Positions 18,175 through 26,867 are shown, counted from the stretch's first letter. The stretch is DNA of 64,000 nt from OLB4 sp002050165 (GCA_030263475.1 SZPC01000002.1:186001-250000); one strand, 5' to 3'. The notes: generated by a model from the sequence alone, not told the origin. Program-made: numbers and translations.

Positions 18175-18308
18175 ACATAACGGTTTGGCAGCTTGGCGTT
18201 TGTGACGGAAATTTAGCACAAAAGTTCAATGGAATTACAAAAGTTCAACTTTGTACAAATGTCCAATCGAAGCCGTTCAGCCCAGCTTTTGGCAATACCT
18301 TGTTATAA
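18175..18308. repeat. attC-like recombination site 6
   Basis: 134 bp from core ACATAAC to core GTTATAA. The 3' core GTTATAAGCC is the exact complement of GGCTTATAAC at attC-7 (10 of 10), which lies 3.2 kb away across a two-gene cassette. Confidence 0.88.
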
Positions 18309-18323
18309 GCCGTTTGATTGTTT

Positions 18324-19460
18324 TCACCCCATCACAACAATGGTAATACCTCCTTTTATTTGTCCATTGATCTGGTTTATATTAACAATATCAAATGCCG
18401 CTGCATATCCTGGTTTTAGTCCAAAACCGGGTATAACAATCTGCATGGAGGTTATGGCCACATTGCGGTTCATATCCTTGTATATGCCAAGCGCCTTTTT
18501 ATGGTCTGAAAAACTGCTGCGTCCTGCGTTAACGCTTTGAATGATGGCTTCCGTTTCTTTAAATATGGCAGCCTGTCTGTCCAGATTTACTCCCTTTCCC
18601 GTTGATCTCATTTGCAGTGCGCCATTCGCATTTTCAATCGTTACCTTTGTATTAGGTTTGCCCACGATTTCTATTTTTATTCTGTTCAATATTTCGGGCC
18701 TGGTAATATTTAGGATCTTCATATCCCTGAAAGCAGGATGCTGCAGGTTAAGCACGGCATCTTTTGAAAGTGGCCGGAAGGCAATTGTTTCTAGTGCATT
18801 TGGTTGATGCACTAAATTAAAAATATATGGAGTAGCCTGCGGAACAAAATTGAGGTTCTTTTGGGCTATATGCCTGTCGGTGCGCGGATCGAGCGCAAAC
18901 AAGTCGAAAGGTTTGTCGAGCGGGCTAAAAGACCATGTGCGGGCAAACAGGCATTTATGACCTGATTCGGCGGGTGGAACATTATACACGAAATTAGCCT
19001 CCAGATTGCTTGCCGGGAGCAACAACGCGGGCAATTGCGTTACACCCAAGTATTGGGCTACTGTTGTATTGAACCCTAGTGTTGGTGAAGTGAGGAAGAA
19101 CTCAACTTTTGGATAGGGTATCATCAGGTCTCCGCGGTTGTGTAACCTGCAGGCAATATTGTATGAGGTGCCCCCTTCCAATGTTGTAGTATAAACCCCC
19201 AGGTTGTTAATGGGACTGATATTGATATCCGGCGAATTCCAGAAAGGAATACCTGAAAATGGACGAACGCCGGTGTCATTATTATACGAGCGGATATACA
19301 TAAAGGAACTTTCCTTAAACGTATCCGGCTGTGGCCTTTTGTTGTCATTATTGCCCGTATATAATTTTGTTATGTGTTCTATGACTCTCTTAGGGTATCC
19401 GTCCCTTTCTTTTTTTAAGCGATTGAGAAATTCTCTGGCCGCTTCAATATTTTTTGACAT
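18324..19460 (-). CDS. Hypothetical protein paired with the phospholipase-C-like gene
   Basis: 378 residues, no signal peptide. A helical N-terminus (EAAREFLNRLKKERDGYPKR) precedes a beta-rich middle with a possible immunoglobulin-like segment (YNIACRLHNRGDLMIPYPKVEFF). I do not recognise the family. It follows the 19515-21476 gene by 54 bp on the same strand and shares its GC-richer look, so the two are probably co-transcribed and entered as one cassette. A role with the upstream gene's product is likely but undefined. Confidence 0.7.
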   Translation of the reverse strand: MSKNIEAAREFLNRLKKERDGYPKRVIEHITKLYTGNNDNKRPQPDTFKESSFMYIRSYNNDTGVRPFSGIPFWNSPDINISPINNLGVYTTTLEGGTSYNIACRLHNRGDLMIPYPKVEFFLTSPTLGFNTTVAQYLGVTQLPALLLPASNLEANFVYNVPPAESGHKCLFARTWSFSPLDKPFDLFALDPRTDRHIAQKNLNFVPQATPYIFNLVHQPNALETIAFRPLSKDAVLNLQHPAFRDMKILNITRPEILNRIKIEIVGKPNTKVTIENANGALQMRSTGKGVNLDRQAAIFKETEAIIQSVNAGRSSFSDHKKALGIYKDMNRNVAITSMQIVIPGFGLKPGYAAAFDIVNINQINGQIKGGITIVVMG

Positions 19461-19514
19461 ATAGCTACAATTTTGTTGGATGTTAATGTTGATACATGTG
19501 GGTACTTTTTACGG

Positions 19515-21476
19515 TTATTGCCCGATAAAGTCAAGCTGCACCGGTGTAATGGGCAACCCGTTTTTTTGCTGGTTATGCTGCAATAGTTCTTTAGGTTGTT
19601 CCAGCGAATTTTTACCACTTGCATCTTTTTGCGTCCAGCAGGTATAGCCGTAACCCCTGTCGGCATCCAGATTGAAATCAGGAATCTCAGCTTGTTTCAG
19701 AACCCCATCATACAATACTTCAGCAAGGGTAAGGCTGTTGCCTAGTTGAGGTAGTCTTTTCTTTTTGCGTGTGGTTGCTACTATAAAGTTCCGGAGTTTG
19801 GTTTCGTCGCCCTGCAGGGTTCGCAGAAACTCGACAAAGTCAGAATCGAGCGGTATGGAACCAAAAGCATAGTGCAGCGAGGTTTGGGCAAAATACGAAT
19901 CTGGCGCTCCGATTGCATGGTTGGGTTCCGAGGCGGCTGGGCCGGCAGGTGGATATGCCAGATGTTTTTCTCGGTGGAACAATTGATCGAGCGGGCCTCC
20001 GCCATCAAGCAGCACTTTCAGTTTTGGAAGTGTGTTTTTCAGGTCGAGGGCATTGATGCCAAACGGATCATTGAATGCCGTGTTTTTGAACTGAGCAAAC
20101 CTTGGCTCATCGAGATGCTCTTTCATGGGGAAGGCAAGTCCATTGAGCGATACCCCAAGCCTGAAGTTTTGGAAGGCATTGTACAAATGCTCATAAATCA
20201 GGCTTGCGGCATAGCGGATGCCAGCGGTGGTAAGCGTGGTGAGTGCACCCAGCACTGCATCAATCAGCGCGGCGACGGCAGCTGCAGCTGCAATAATCAA
20301 TGCAGCAAGCATAATAAATATTGCCAGGATGTTAAAACCGCCAGCAATATCTGCCGCATCTTCTAGGAAATCCCCGATATCACCTAAGTTATCCATAGCG
20401 GTTTCCCAAACCTCTTCAAGTTCTGCCGTTAAAGAGTAAGGTACTGGTTCGGGCAGGGTCCCCGTTTCGGTAGCACTTTTCATCCACCTATACCATAATC
20501 TGTAGGCGGCATCCACATCGGCTGCCGTAATTTTCCTGCCGTATTCGTTGTCGTTGGCGGAACCTGATCCAAAGACTTCGTTCAGGGTATTGGAAATCAG
20601 GTCGGCAAGATCACCGGGTAAAACAGTATTGGTATCCGGAACAGGGTCTTCTGCGCCTATAGGTGCTATGGTCCCGTCAAAATTGAAGTTGTAGAAAGCA
20701 TGCAATTGCGAACGGTTCCAGTCGGTGCCGTTATGTATGAATTGATTAAATACATCCTGGTAGTTTTCTCCTGTTTTATGGCGCTGAGATTGGGTGCGGT
20801 AAGCGCCGCCATCATTGATATTTACATAGGGATGGCCAACAGTATCTCCGCTTACATGGGTCAGGTAGCCGATGGCATAAAGGTGTAATGGAGAATCAGG
20901 ACTGGTTTTTTCCAGGAGGGCCTTGGCAAAACGCCCGGTTTTACGGTAATGCATGGCATCAAACCACCACCATTCGCCCTTTGCCTGCCCATCGCGGTAA
21001 GGGTGACCCAGCACATCGTACACATTAAAATCGGTTATAAATTTTTTGACCATTTCCATCAGGGCGGCCAGAAGTGCATCCACAACTGCTTTCATATCGG
21101 TAAACAGTTGTTTAAGTTCACTCAGGGTTGACGAGTTCTCAACCACAGCATTTGCCGCGGCACCCAGCGCCTCAATAGCATCAATCACAGGTTGTGGCAC
21201 CATCGATTTAAGCTGCTCTTTGAAATTGTCGAGAAAATCGTAAATCTCGTAATACGTTTTTACCGCTTCGCCAATGGGTACGGAACTCCAGTCCTTTGTA
21301 TTAAAGAACAAGAAATCGGGGCCCTGACAGCCGAGGAAAAAGTAAGGAAAATTTTTGCTGTCGGATAGAAGCGCCTGCAATCTGGCATAATCGGCGTTAC
21401 CTCCCAACCCGTTGCCTGCCTGTATCTTTTGTTTGAGAGCATTGGCAATTATGTGGTGCATAGCTGGACCTGGCAT
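19515..21476 (-). CDS. Zinc-dependent phospholipase C-like protein
   Basis: 653 residues. The N-terminal half has the Zn_dep_PLPC pattern: GPAMHHIIAN (residues 3-12), FFLGCQGPDFLFF (about 47-59), then HLYAIGYLTHVSGDTVGHP (about 200-218). The histidines and aspartates are candidate zinc ligands. A hydrophobic Ala/Ile stretch near residues 375-420 (LAIFIMLAALIIAAAAAVAAL) may cross or insert into a membrane. No signal peptide is seen. Base composition is visibly GC-richer than neighbouring cassettes, which suggests a different origin. Lipid hydrolysis is inferred from the family only. Confidence 0.75.
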   Translation of the reverse strand: MPGPAMHHIIANALKQKIQAGNGLGGNADYARLQALLSDSKNFPYFFLGCQGPDFLFFNTKDWSSVPIGEAVKTYYEIYDFLDNFKEQLKSMVPQPVIDAIEALGAAANAVVENSSTLSELKQLFTDMKAVVDALLAALMEMVKKFITDFNVYDVLGHPYRDGQAKGEWWWFDAMHYRKTGRFAKALLEKTSPDSPLHLYAIGYLTHVSGDTVGHPYVNINDGGAYRTQSQRHKTGENYQDVFNQFIHNGTDWNRSQLHAFYNFNFDGTIAPIGAEDPVPDTNTVLPGDLADLISNTLNEVFGSGSANDNEYGRKITAADVDAAYRLWYRWMKSATETGTLPEPVPYSLTAELEEVWETAMDNLGDIGDFLEDAADIAGGFNILAIFIMLAALIIAAAAAVAALIDAVLGALTTLTTAGIRYAASLIYEHLYNAFQNFRLGVSLNGLAFPMKEHLDEPRFAQFKNTAFNDPFGINALDLKNTLPKLKVLLDGGGPLDQLFHREKHLAYPPAGPAASEPNHAIGAPDSYFAQTSLHYAFGSIPLDSDFVEFLRTLQGDETKLRNFIVATTRKKKRLPQLGNSLTLAEVLYDGVLKQAEIPDFNLDADRGYGYTCWTQKDASGKNSLEQPKELLQHNQQKNGLPITPVQLDFIGQ

Positions 21477-21525
21477 ATCTGATTGTGTTTAGTTTGTGAA
21501 GTATTTAAAGATTTCTACAAATGGC

Positions 21526-21660
21526 TTATAACGTTTGCCTCGCTTGGCGAAGGCGGCACTTTTAAGCACTAACTTTCAACCGAAGACGAGACCTTAAAAT
21601 TAGCAAAAAACTTTCAATCGAAGACATTTATTGCCGCTTTTGCCAAACGAGTTGTTGTGC
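21526..21660. repeat. attC-like recombination site 7
   Basis: 135 bp from core TTATAAC to core GTTGTGC. Arms tttgcctcgcttggcgaagg and ttgccgcttttgccaaacga pair. The 3' core GTTGTGCGG matches the complement of the attC-8 5' core in 8 of 9 bases. Confidence 0.87.
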
Positions 21661-21676
21661 GGTCGTTTTTCTGTCT

Positions 21677-21955
21677 TTATATTGGGTTTATTCGTATTTG
21701 CCCACCAACAGCTTTTAAAACTTTCATAATAGTTGTGAATTGCGGTTTAGCCCCATCAGATAATGCTTTATATAAGCTTGGCCGACTCATTCCTGTTTCT
21801 TTTGCTATTTTGGTCATACCTATTGCCTTAGCAATATGCCCAATTGCAGCTACAATTTCTGTATCATTTCCTTCTTCTAAAACTGCATTTAGATACTCAG
21901 CAATCATTTCGTTGCTGTCTAAATAATCTGCTATATCAAATCTTGATGTTTCCAT
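21677..21955 (-). CDS. Antitoxin, HI1420/HigA-like helix-turn-helix protein
   Basis: 92 residues. The N-terminus METSRFDIADYLDSNEMIAEYLNA and the helix-turn-helix TKIAKETGMSRPSLYKALS (about residues 49-67) fit the putative addiction-module antidote family (HI1420 type). It binds and neutralises the toxin encoded 4 bp upstream and probably represses the pair's promoter. Toxin-first order is usual for this family. The pair forms one cassette and may stabilise the array. Confidence 0.88.
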   Translation of the reverse strand: METSRFDIADYLDSNEMIAEYLNAVLEEGNDTEIVAAIGHIAKAIGMTKIAKETGMSRPSLYKALSDGAKPQFTTIMKVLKAVGGQIRINPI

Positions 21956-21959
21956 TTCA

Positions 21960-22259
21960 TTACTTTTTTAGGCTCTCCCAAATTTCTTTTGCCTTTTCAA
22001 TATCTTTTTGTTGAGTAGATTTGTCTCCACCTATAAGTAAGATGATAACTTTCCCATTGGTTTCTTTAAAATAAACTCTATAGCCTTTTGCATAATTAAT
22101 TTTCAATTCTCTTATCCCACTTCCTATAGGTTTACAATCTCCAAAGTGCTCTTCATTTTCCAATTTTTGAAGTCTGAACAAAATTTTTGCTTTTGCCCTT
22201 ATGTCTTTCAATTTTCGTAACCACTTATCAAATTCTTTAGTTTTTTCTATAAAGTACAT
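21960..22259 (-). CDS. RelE/ParE-superfamily toxin, HI1419 type
   Basis: 99 residues. It has the HI1419/HigB-like pattern: FDKWLRKLKDIRAKAKILFRL, then GIRELKINYAKGYRVYF and a C-terminal VIILLIGGDKSTQQKDIEKA. Relatives cleave mRNA at the ribosome, though activity here is untested. It is followed after 4 bp by its antitoxin. The leader is AT-rich and lies just inside the attC-8 5' core. Confidence 0.88.
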   Translation of the reverse strand: MYFIEKTKEFDKWLRKLKDIRAKAKILFRLQKLENEEHFGDCKPIGSGIRELKINYAKGYRVYFKETNGKVIILLIGGDKSTQQKDIEKAKEIWESLKK

Positions 22260-22350
22260 TCTTTAGGATTGTATTCATCTGGATACAAAAATATAAAAAG
22301 TATTTCAATTGAGCAAGTTCAATTTTGAGGGTTTGGGGGTATAAAATGCC

Positions 22351-22646
22351 GTACAACGTTCCGGCGGCTTTGCGCTGTGCCGGAGCCGTACCAAAGGTAC
22401 GAAGCGGAGGCATTGCGCAAAACGGCCTGATGTGCGAAGTCCGCGATAGCGGCAAGCACATCAGGCGGTGTGAGCCGCCGGAACGATGTGGCGAAAGGAG
22501 CGTAGCGGATTTCGCCACATCGGTTTGGGGCTTTGCGTTCGGGCGGGTTTCGGAGCACAAAGTTTCAATTTATTACTAATGTTAAATAGAAGCACAAAGC
22601 TCCAAGTTTACACATCACCCCGCCTGACGCAAAACCCGTGTTGTGC
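22351..22646. repeat. attC-like site 8, interrupted by a 164-bp insertion
   Basis: The 5' core GTACAAC (22351-22357) and the 3' core GTTGTGC (22640-22646) are 296 bp apart. Removing 22358-22521 leaves 132 bp, the family length, and joins AAC to ggtttgggg, as in attC-6 and attC-11 (aacggtttgg). Arms ggctttgcgttcgggcgggt and ccccgcctgacgcaaaaccc pair. The 3' core is the exact complement of the attC-9 5' core. Confidence 0.85.
22358..22521. mobile_element. Composite palindromic element (MITE/REP-like) inside attC-8
   Basis: 164 bp with three nested or tandem inverted repeats. The outer arms are cgttccggcggct (22357-22369) and agccgccggaacg (22473-22485). The inner pair is cctgatgtgc/gcacatcagg (22426-22435 with 22456-22465). 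A separate hairpin has gatgtggcgaaa (22485-22496) with tttcgccacatc (22510-22521). No coding capacity. It is much GC-richer than its surroundings. Confidence 0.75.
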
Positions 22647-22664
22647 GTTCGGCTTTCTTGTCTG

Positions 22665-22964
22665 TCATTGTAATTGGTATTTTTCAATTGCTTGTTTATA
22701 CGTTGATTCAGCACTGTCTTGAAACCTTGTCTTATTTTTTAAAAAGTCATTGAACTTGCCATAGATGTTTTTGTAAATGATATTATGTGCAGGATTTTGA
22801 AGTAACTCATCTTTATACTCGTCCATTTCGAATTCACCTGCTGAAGCAAATTTTAGCAACTCCAATAAATTTTCTTTATTTATTTGGTCAAGGTCTGTCC
22901 AAACATCTTGACTTGTGTCAAGTCGGTAAAAACCTTTATTATTTTCAATCTTTAAGTATTTCAT
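22665..22964 (-). CDS. Small partner protein of the PHP-ABC ATPase
   Basis: I start at the ATG at 22962-22964 (MKYLKIENNKGFYRLD), giving 99 residues; a longer reading to 23000 would run far into the ATPase gene. The start lies 20 bp before the end of the ATPase gene in another frame, so translation is coupled. An N-terminal beta stretch is followed by helices (ENLLELLKFASAG, YKQAIEKYQ). I do not recognise the family. The tight overlap implies that both proteins work together. Confidence 0.75.
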   Translation of the reverse strand: MKYLKIENNKGFYRLDTSQDVWTDLDQINKENLLELLKFASAGEFEMDEYKDELLQNPAHNIIYKNIYGKFNDFLKNKTRFQDSAESTYKQAIEKYQLQ

Positions 22965-24963
22965 ACGTTTGAGTTTTTCGTTCTGTGTAAGCATCTTCAC
23001 CTGCTTCTAAACAGTTAAGTATTGCTTCATAATTTTTAATTTTTGTTCCGTCAGAACAACTTAATTCTTTATCCGATGGATAACCAGTAAATATGCGATA
23101 TACAAATTCCCCGTCTTCAAGGTTTTTGTGCGTGATAGCAACAAAATTTGGTTTTATTGATGCACCAACAGTGCTATTATGAGTTACTACCACAACTGGC
23201 ATTAGTTGTGCCATATCTTTAATTAGAGTATTTATTTCCTTTCGTAGAAATAAATTGTCAAAAGAAGATTCAGGCTCATCAATTAGAAGTATATCGTATT
23301 TGGTAGCATCTTTTATTTCGTGAATTAAGTTGAATTCAGAACGCTCACCACCTGAAACTTTAAATCCATCTTTGTTTAGTGTTACGGATTCAATTTTTAC
23401 GAAGAACTTATAAAGATTTGCATCTTCAACACCTGTCTCTCTTAGTTTTTGAACATAGTAATAAGGGTCATTATACTTACTTAGTGCTGTGCTGTAAGTT
23501 TTTTTGTCACGCCCAATCTTTTGTAAATCCGAAGCACTTTCAATTGGCTTTGCAGTTGTAATAATTGAAAACTTGCCTAACTCTTCTCGGTTTATATTTC
23601 TCGGTTTTTTTAGTTCTAAAACTACTTGATTGAATTTCGACACTTTCATTTCATCTGTGGCGATTTTATAAAAATCCACGTTTTCTATAAAAGTGCTAGT
23701 GGTTTTAACTCTTAATTCACGTTGAACATCGTTAATGATGGAATTCAACCATTTCTTTTGTTCATTTTCAACTTTTGAAACTATTGCTTTTTGGATTAGC
23801 TCTTTTAATAGTCCTTTCAGGTTTTCCTGAGAAATGTATTTGGATATTATGCCTTGATACTCGTTGTTTTCAATTAGTGTTGTTACAGATTCAATAAGCT
23901 TATCAAGATTTTTGAAATCTTCTAATGAAAATTGTTCTTCACTGAATAACAAGCATTTCGAATACAAGTCCTTTTTCTCACTCTCTGTTGCAAATTTTTT
24001 AAGTGACTCTAAATAGCTTTCTATACTTAGCAGGTTTTGTTTAAGGTCAACTTGAACAACATCTTCAACAACCGATTTAAATTCAGTTAGATAATTGTTA
24101 TTCACAATGCTCAGTCTAGTGTCGTTTGTCCTGTTAAAAGTCTCTTCATCATTTTGAAGAAGTGAGAATTGTCTAATGTATTTAGCACTTCCCGATGATG
24201 CAGCTATTTTATCAAGAGTAACTGTTTTACCTGAAGAGCGACCACCCAAAATAATATTTAAACCAGTTGATAATTCTAAGCCATCATCGGTAGCTTGAAA
24301 AAAATCATTACCACTTTCTTTTGTTAGTGAGATTTTTGATTTGTCTGCAAAACACGATTTAATTCCTGCTATCGAAATTTCTTTGAGGTCAACAAATGTG
24401 TGTCTTGTCGGAAAGTCTATTAAACTACTACTAAAACGCATATCACTAAACAGGACGGGCGTTAGCCCGTCTTGTTCTTTCATCATTCTTTTGAATTTTG
24501 TGACACTAGCTACTTCACCTGATGTAATATGAGGTTGCAAATCCGTTATTGTTGCTTTTTTTATTTCTGGACTTTTGTCGTAATGCGGTATTAGAATGTA
24601 TTTGTGAAGCTCTGTAAAAATGCTTTTGAATTGAGCAATAGTTAGCGTGTCTGTATTTGTTTTAATTAAGGCAGAAACTTGCTTACACTTTTCGTCAAAG
24701 TTTGAAATTTCAAATTCGTCTGAATCAGTTATAACCAAAAGATGACCGCCTTCTAAGTCGATTTCAATGCCTGGGAAAACAGTTATTGTAAGACTGTTTT
24801 TAATTTGTAAATATTGTGCTAAGTCAAAAACATTGTGATTCGTAATAGCTAGAGCGTCTATTCTCAACTTGTCAACATACTCTTTAACTTTTGAAAGGTC
24901 AAAGTCAAACGGATAGTCGCTTATTGTTGAAATAGTATGTGTATGAAGGTCTATTTTTTTCAT
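22945..24963 (-). CDS. PHP phosphoesterase-ABC ATPase fusion (TrlF-like)
   Basis: 672 residues. The PHP domain (about 1-230) shows KIDLHTHTIS, ITNHN and PGIEIDLEGGH, metal ligands for phosphoester or nucleic-acid cleavage. An SMC/RecF-like ABC ATPase follows: Walker A ILGGRSSGKT (about residue 241), signature VSGGERSEF, Walker B ILLIDEPESS and an H-loop VVVTHNS. The intervening helical arm is short. Such fusions with a small partner occur in bacterial defence neighbourhoods, so anti-phage activity is a reasonable inference, not shown. It forms one cassette with the small gene downstream. Confidence 0.88.
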   Translation of the reverse strand: MKKIDLHTHTISTISDYPFDFDLSKVKEYVDKLRIDALAITNHNVFDLAQYLQIKNSLTITVFPGIEIDLEGGHLLVITDSDEFEISNFDEKCKQVSALIKTNTDTLTIAQFKSIFTELHKYILIPHYDKSPEIKKATITDLQPHITSGEVASVTKFKRMMKEQDGLTPVLFSDMRFSSSLIDFPTRHTFVDLKEISIAGIKSCFADKSKISLTKESGNDFFQATDDGLELSTGLNIILGGRSSGKTVTLDKIAASSGSAKYIRQFSLLQNDEETFNRTNDTRLSIVNNNYLTEFKSVVEDVVQVDLKQNLLSIESYLESLKKFATESEKKDLYSKCLLFSEEQFSLEDFKNLDKLIESVTTLIENNEYQGIISKYISQENLKGLLKELIQKAIVSKVENEQKKWLNSIINDVQRELRVKTTSTFIENVDFYKIATDEMKVSKFNQVVLELKKPRNINREELGKFSIITTAKPIESASDLQKIGRDKKTYSTALSKYNDPYYYVQKLRETGVEDANLYKFFVKIESVTLNKDGFKVSGGERSEFNLIHEIKDATKYDILLIDEPESSFDNLFLRKEINTLIKDMAQLMPVVVVTHNSTVGASIKPNFVAITHKNLEDGEFVYRIFTGYPSDKELSCSDGTKIKNYEAILNCLEAGEDAYTERKTQTYEILKD

Positions 24964-24999
24964 TCAATGTCTTTCTGTTACGGTTGTCTTTAAGCTGAC

Positions 25000-25132
25000 G
25001 CACAACGGATTTGGGCTTGCCGATGTACCGGCATTAGCATTCCGTCAGCTTAAATTTATTACAATTGTTCAATAGAATTAATTGGTTCAGCACTTGTTGG
25101 TCAGCCGGTATATTGGCAAGCCCCTGTTAGCG
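25000..25132. repeat. attC-like recombination site 9
   Basis: 133 bp from core GCACAAC to core GTTAGCG. Arms gatttgggcttgccgatg and cggtatattggcaagccc pair. The 3' core GTTAGCGGT is the exact complement of the attC-10 5' core (9 of 9). The centre has diverged from the main family. Confidence 0.87.
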
Positions 25133-25146
25133 GTTCGGGCTTTGGG

Positions 25147-26001
25147 TCATTTTAGTTTGTTCAAATTATTCATGGCTTTCTTTAGCTCGTTATGGTCTGA
25201 CAGCAAGGATTTCAACCTGTCTGCCAGTTCTGTAAGTACAACTCTGATACTGTGAGCATATTCCAAACATTCGTCGTCCGATAAGCCATGAAGCCCAACA
25301 CTTAAACCTTTATGAAGCAACGTCAATGGATTGGTGTCATGAATTAATAAAGTTTTTGGCAAGTACGGTTTCAGCTTATCCATTGATGTCTTGAAATGTG
25401 TTTCACTCTTTGCCATTTCGAGTAGTGTCAAAGCTTCTTGGTCAACATTTAGCTTTTTAAGAACATCTGAAATATTATCAATTAGCCTATTTCTTTGATT
25501 TTCTATAACTCTTCTGTAATAAGAAAAAGCTGCAATTCCCAAGTTCTGCGCTTCGCACTTTATACCTCTTAAAAACAGTTCTCTATCAGGACCTATCAAT
25601 GAAATCAGTTTAGAAGGAATATGGGGTCCATAAAATGGGTACTCGCCGAACTTTATAATGTCAGCAGTTTTCTTATCGTCATGTATTTTAATAATCATTA
25701 TGCCGAAACTCTTCAAGTTCTCCTTACAGTTTTGACATAGATATTCTATGTAGGCATAATCGTAGGATGTGTCGCCTCCTTCAATGCTTCTGTATTCATA
25801 GTGCATCGGAAACTGATTGTACTCAAACAATCTAACTCCGTTACATTTTTCATTATCACAATGCATCTGCAAGTCCGGTGTCCGTATTGCCATTAATACT
25901 TCGTCACTCATCCAGCTTTTGTTAGTCTCATAAACAACATCTGGAATGTCAGAGTACTCTCCGGGAGGTAAGTCTTGCAAAATGTCTTTAAATGTAGTCA
26001 T
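25147..26001 (-). CDS. Zinc-ribbon protein with a DUF4145/HEPN-like C-terminus
   Basis: 284 residues. The N-terminal part holds a split zinc ribbon (CDNEKC near residue 48, CQNCKE near residue 89). The C-terminal half is helical, with AFSYYRRVIENQRNRLI and later GLHGLSDDECLEYAHSIRVVL, the pattern of DUF4145-type HEPN domains. These are frequent in defence and stress loci, sometimes as ribonucleases; a functional claim is not possible here. One-gene cassette. Confidence 0.65.
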   Translation of the reverse strand: MTTFKDILQDLPPGEYSDIPDVVYETNKSWMSDEVLMAIRTPDLQMHCDNEKCNGVRLFEYNQFPMHYEYRSIEGGDTSYDYAYIEYLCQNCKENLKSFGIMIIKIHDDKKTADIIKFGEYPFYGPHIPSKLISLIGPDRELFLRGIKCEAQNLGIAAFSYYRRVIENQRNRLIDNISDVLKKLNVDQEALTLLEMAKSETHFKTSMDKLKPYLPKTLLIHDTNPLTLLHKGLSVGLHGLSDDECLEYAHSIRVVLTELADRLKSLLSDHNELKKAMNNLNKLK

Positions 26002-26037
26002 GTCATTTTCCGAAGTTGGATGCTCGTTTAGCCTGAC

Positions 26038-26169
26038 CGCTAACGGGTTGCAGCTACTCGCAGGGCGGGCAAATTACCACTAAAGTTTATGCGGAGCACT
26101 GAACTTTCTATACCCACAAATGTGTCTGCGGAGGACGGAACCCCGCCTTGCGTGTAGGTGCTGTTATGC
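26038..26169. repeat. attC-like recombination site 10
   Basis: 132 bp from core CGCTAAC to core GTTATGC. Arms gttgcagctactcgcagg and cttgcgtgtaggtgct pair imperfectly. The 3' core GTTATGCGTA is the exact complement of TACGCATAAC at attC-11 (10 of 10). Confidence 0.88.
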
Positions 26170-26181
26170 GTAGTTTTTCTT

Positions 26182-26523
26182 TCATTTTAGGTTTTCATTG
26201 CAACTTGGTTTTTGAGAAGAAATCAAGTCCTTTTCTTTTGCTTGTCTTGATTTTTCATTCTCGTCTTGATGAATGCAAATGCAGTTAGCCCCCTTCTTAA
26301 CAGCACAATCCATTTTATGGTGGTCGTCAAATCTCGTTGATAAGTCATTTGTTATGCCAATATAAAATACGGTGTGGCTTCCCGTGCCTTCTGTGTTTAC
26401 TTTCCTTTTTGTAAAGCAATATACGCCACCAACACTATTGAAATTAGTGTCAAGTGGATAGACGCCAAATGAGTATTTTGTTCCGCTTTGTCCCGCGAAT
26501 TCTACTGTTGCTATTTTTGCCAT
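26182..26523 (-). CDS. GIY-YIG nuclease-like protein
   Basis: 113 residues from the ATG at 26521-26523 (MAKIATVEFAGQSG); a longer reading into the previous gene is unlikely. The catalytic fold is visible as GGVYCFTKR, then TVFYIGITNDLSTRFDDHH, and a late EKDLISSQKPSCNENLK. It resembles small GIY-YIG endonucleases, though the first motif is VY rather than IY. It starts 5 bp after the stop of the secreted-protein gene, in a four-gene cassette. Confidence 0.8.
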   Translation of the reverse strand: MAKIATVEFAGQSGTKYSFGVYPLDTNFNSVGGVYCFTKRKVNTEGTGSHTVFYIGITNDLSTRFDDHHKMDCAVKKGANCICIHQDENEKSRQAKEKDLISSQKPSCNENLK

Positions 26524-26528
26524 ACTAT

Positions 26529-26816
26529 TTAATATTTTGGTTTGGCATTGTTCCATTTTTTATTGTCAGGAGTTGTCTTTATGTGCGGTGCTACATATGT
26601 TCCGTTACTCTTTTGGTAACCCTTCTGCACTTTATATTGACCACCATTATTATAGTTTCTTGGTGTTGTCGTCTTTGGAGCAGAGTAGGTCGGAGTTGAA
26701 TATGTTTGCTTATTAGCTTTGTAACGCATATCCGGTGTTCCGTCTTTTTTTGTCTGGGCATTTACGCCAAATGCAAGCAATAACATTGCTGAAAAAATTA
26801 ATACTGTCTTTTTCAT
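26529..26816 (-). CDS. Small secreted protein, Tyr/Thr/Lys rich
   Basis: 95 residues with a clear signal peptide (MKKTVLIFSAMLLLAFGVNA-Q). The mature part is low complexity: KKDGTPDMRYKANKQ, repeated TYSTPTYSAP, and YKVQKGYQKSNGTYVAPH. Such short secreted proteins are common in Bacteroidota; their role is unknown to me. It is the third gene of the four-gene cassette. Confidence 0.75.
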   Translation of the reverse strand: MKKTVLIFSAMLLLAFGVNAQTKKDGTPDMRYKANKQTYSTPTYSAPKTTTPRNYNNGGQYKVQKGYQKSNGTYVAPHIKTTPDNKKWNNAKPKY

Positions 26817-26867
26817 TTTATTGATTTTAATTTTGTGCCTACTCTGTTCGGTTTTCGGCTTCCCCGT

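Noticed and set aside
22358..22521. Insertion sequence
   Set aside because: It has no transposase and only short nested palindromes, so it is at most a MITE or REP-like element.
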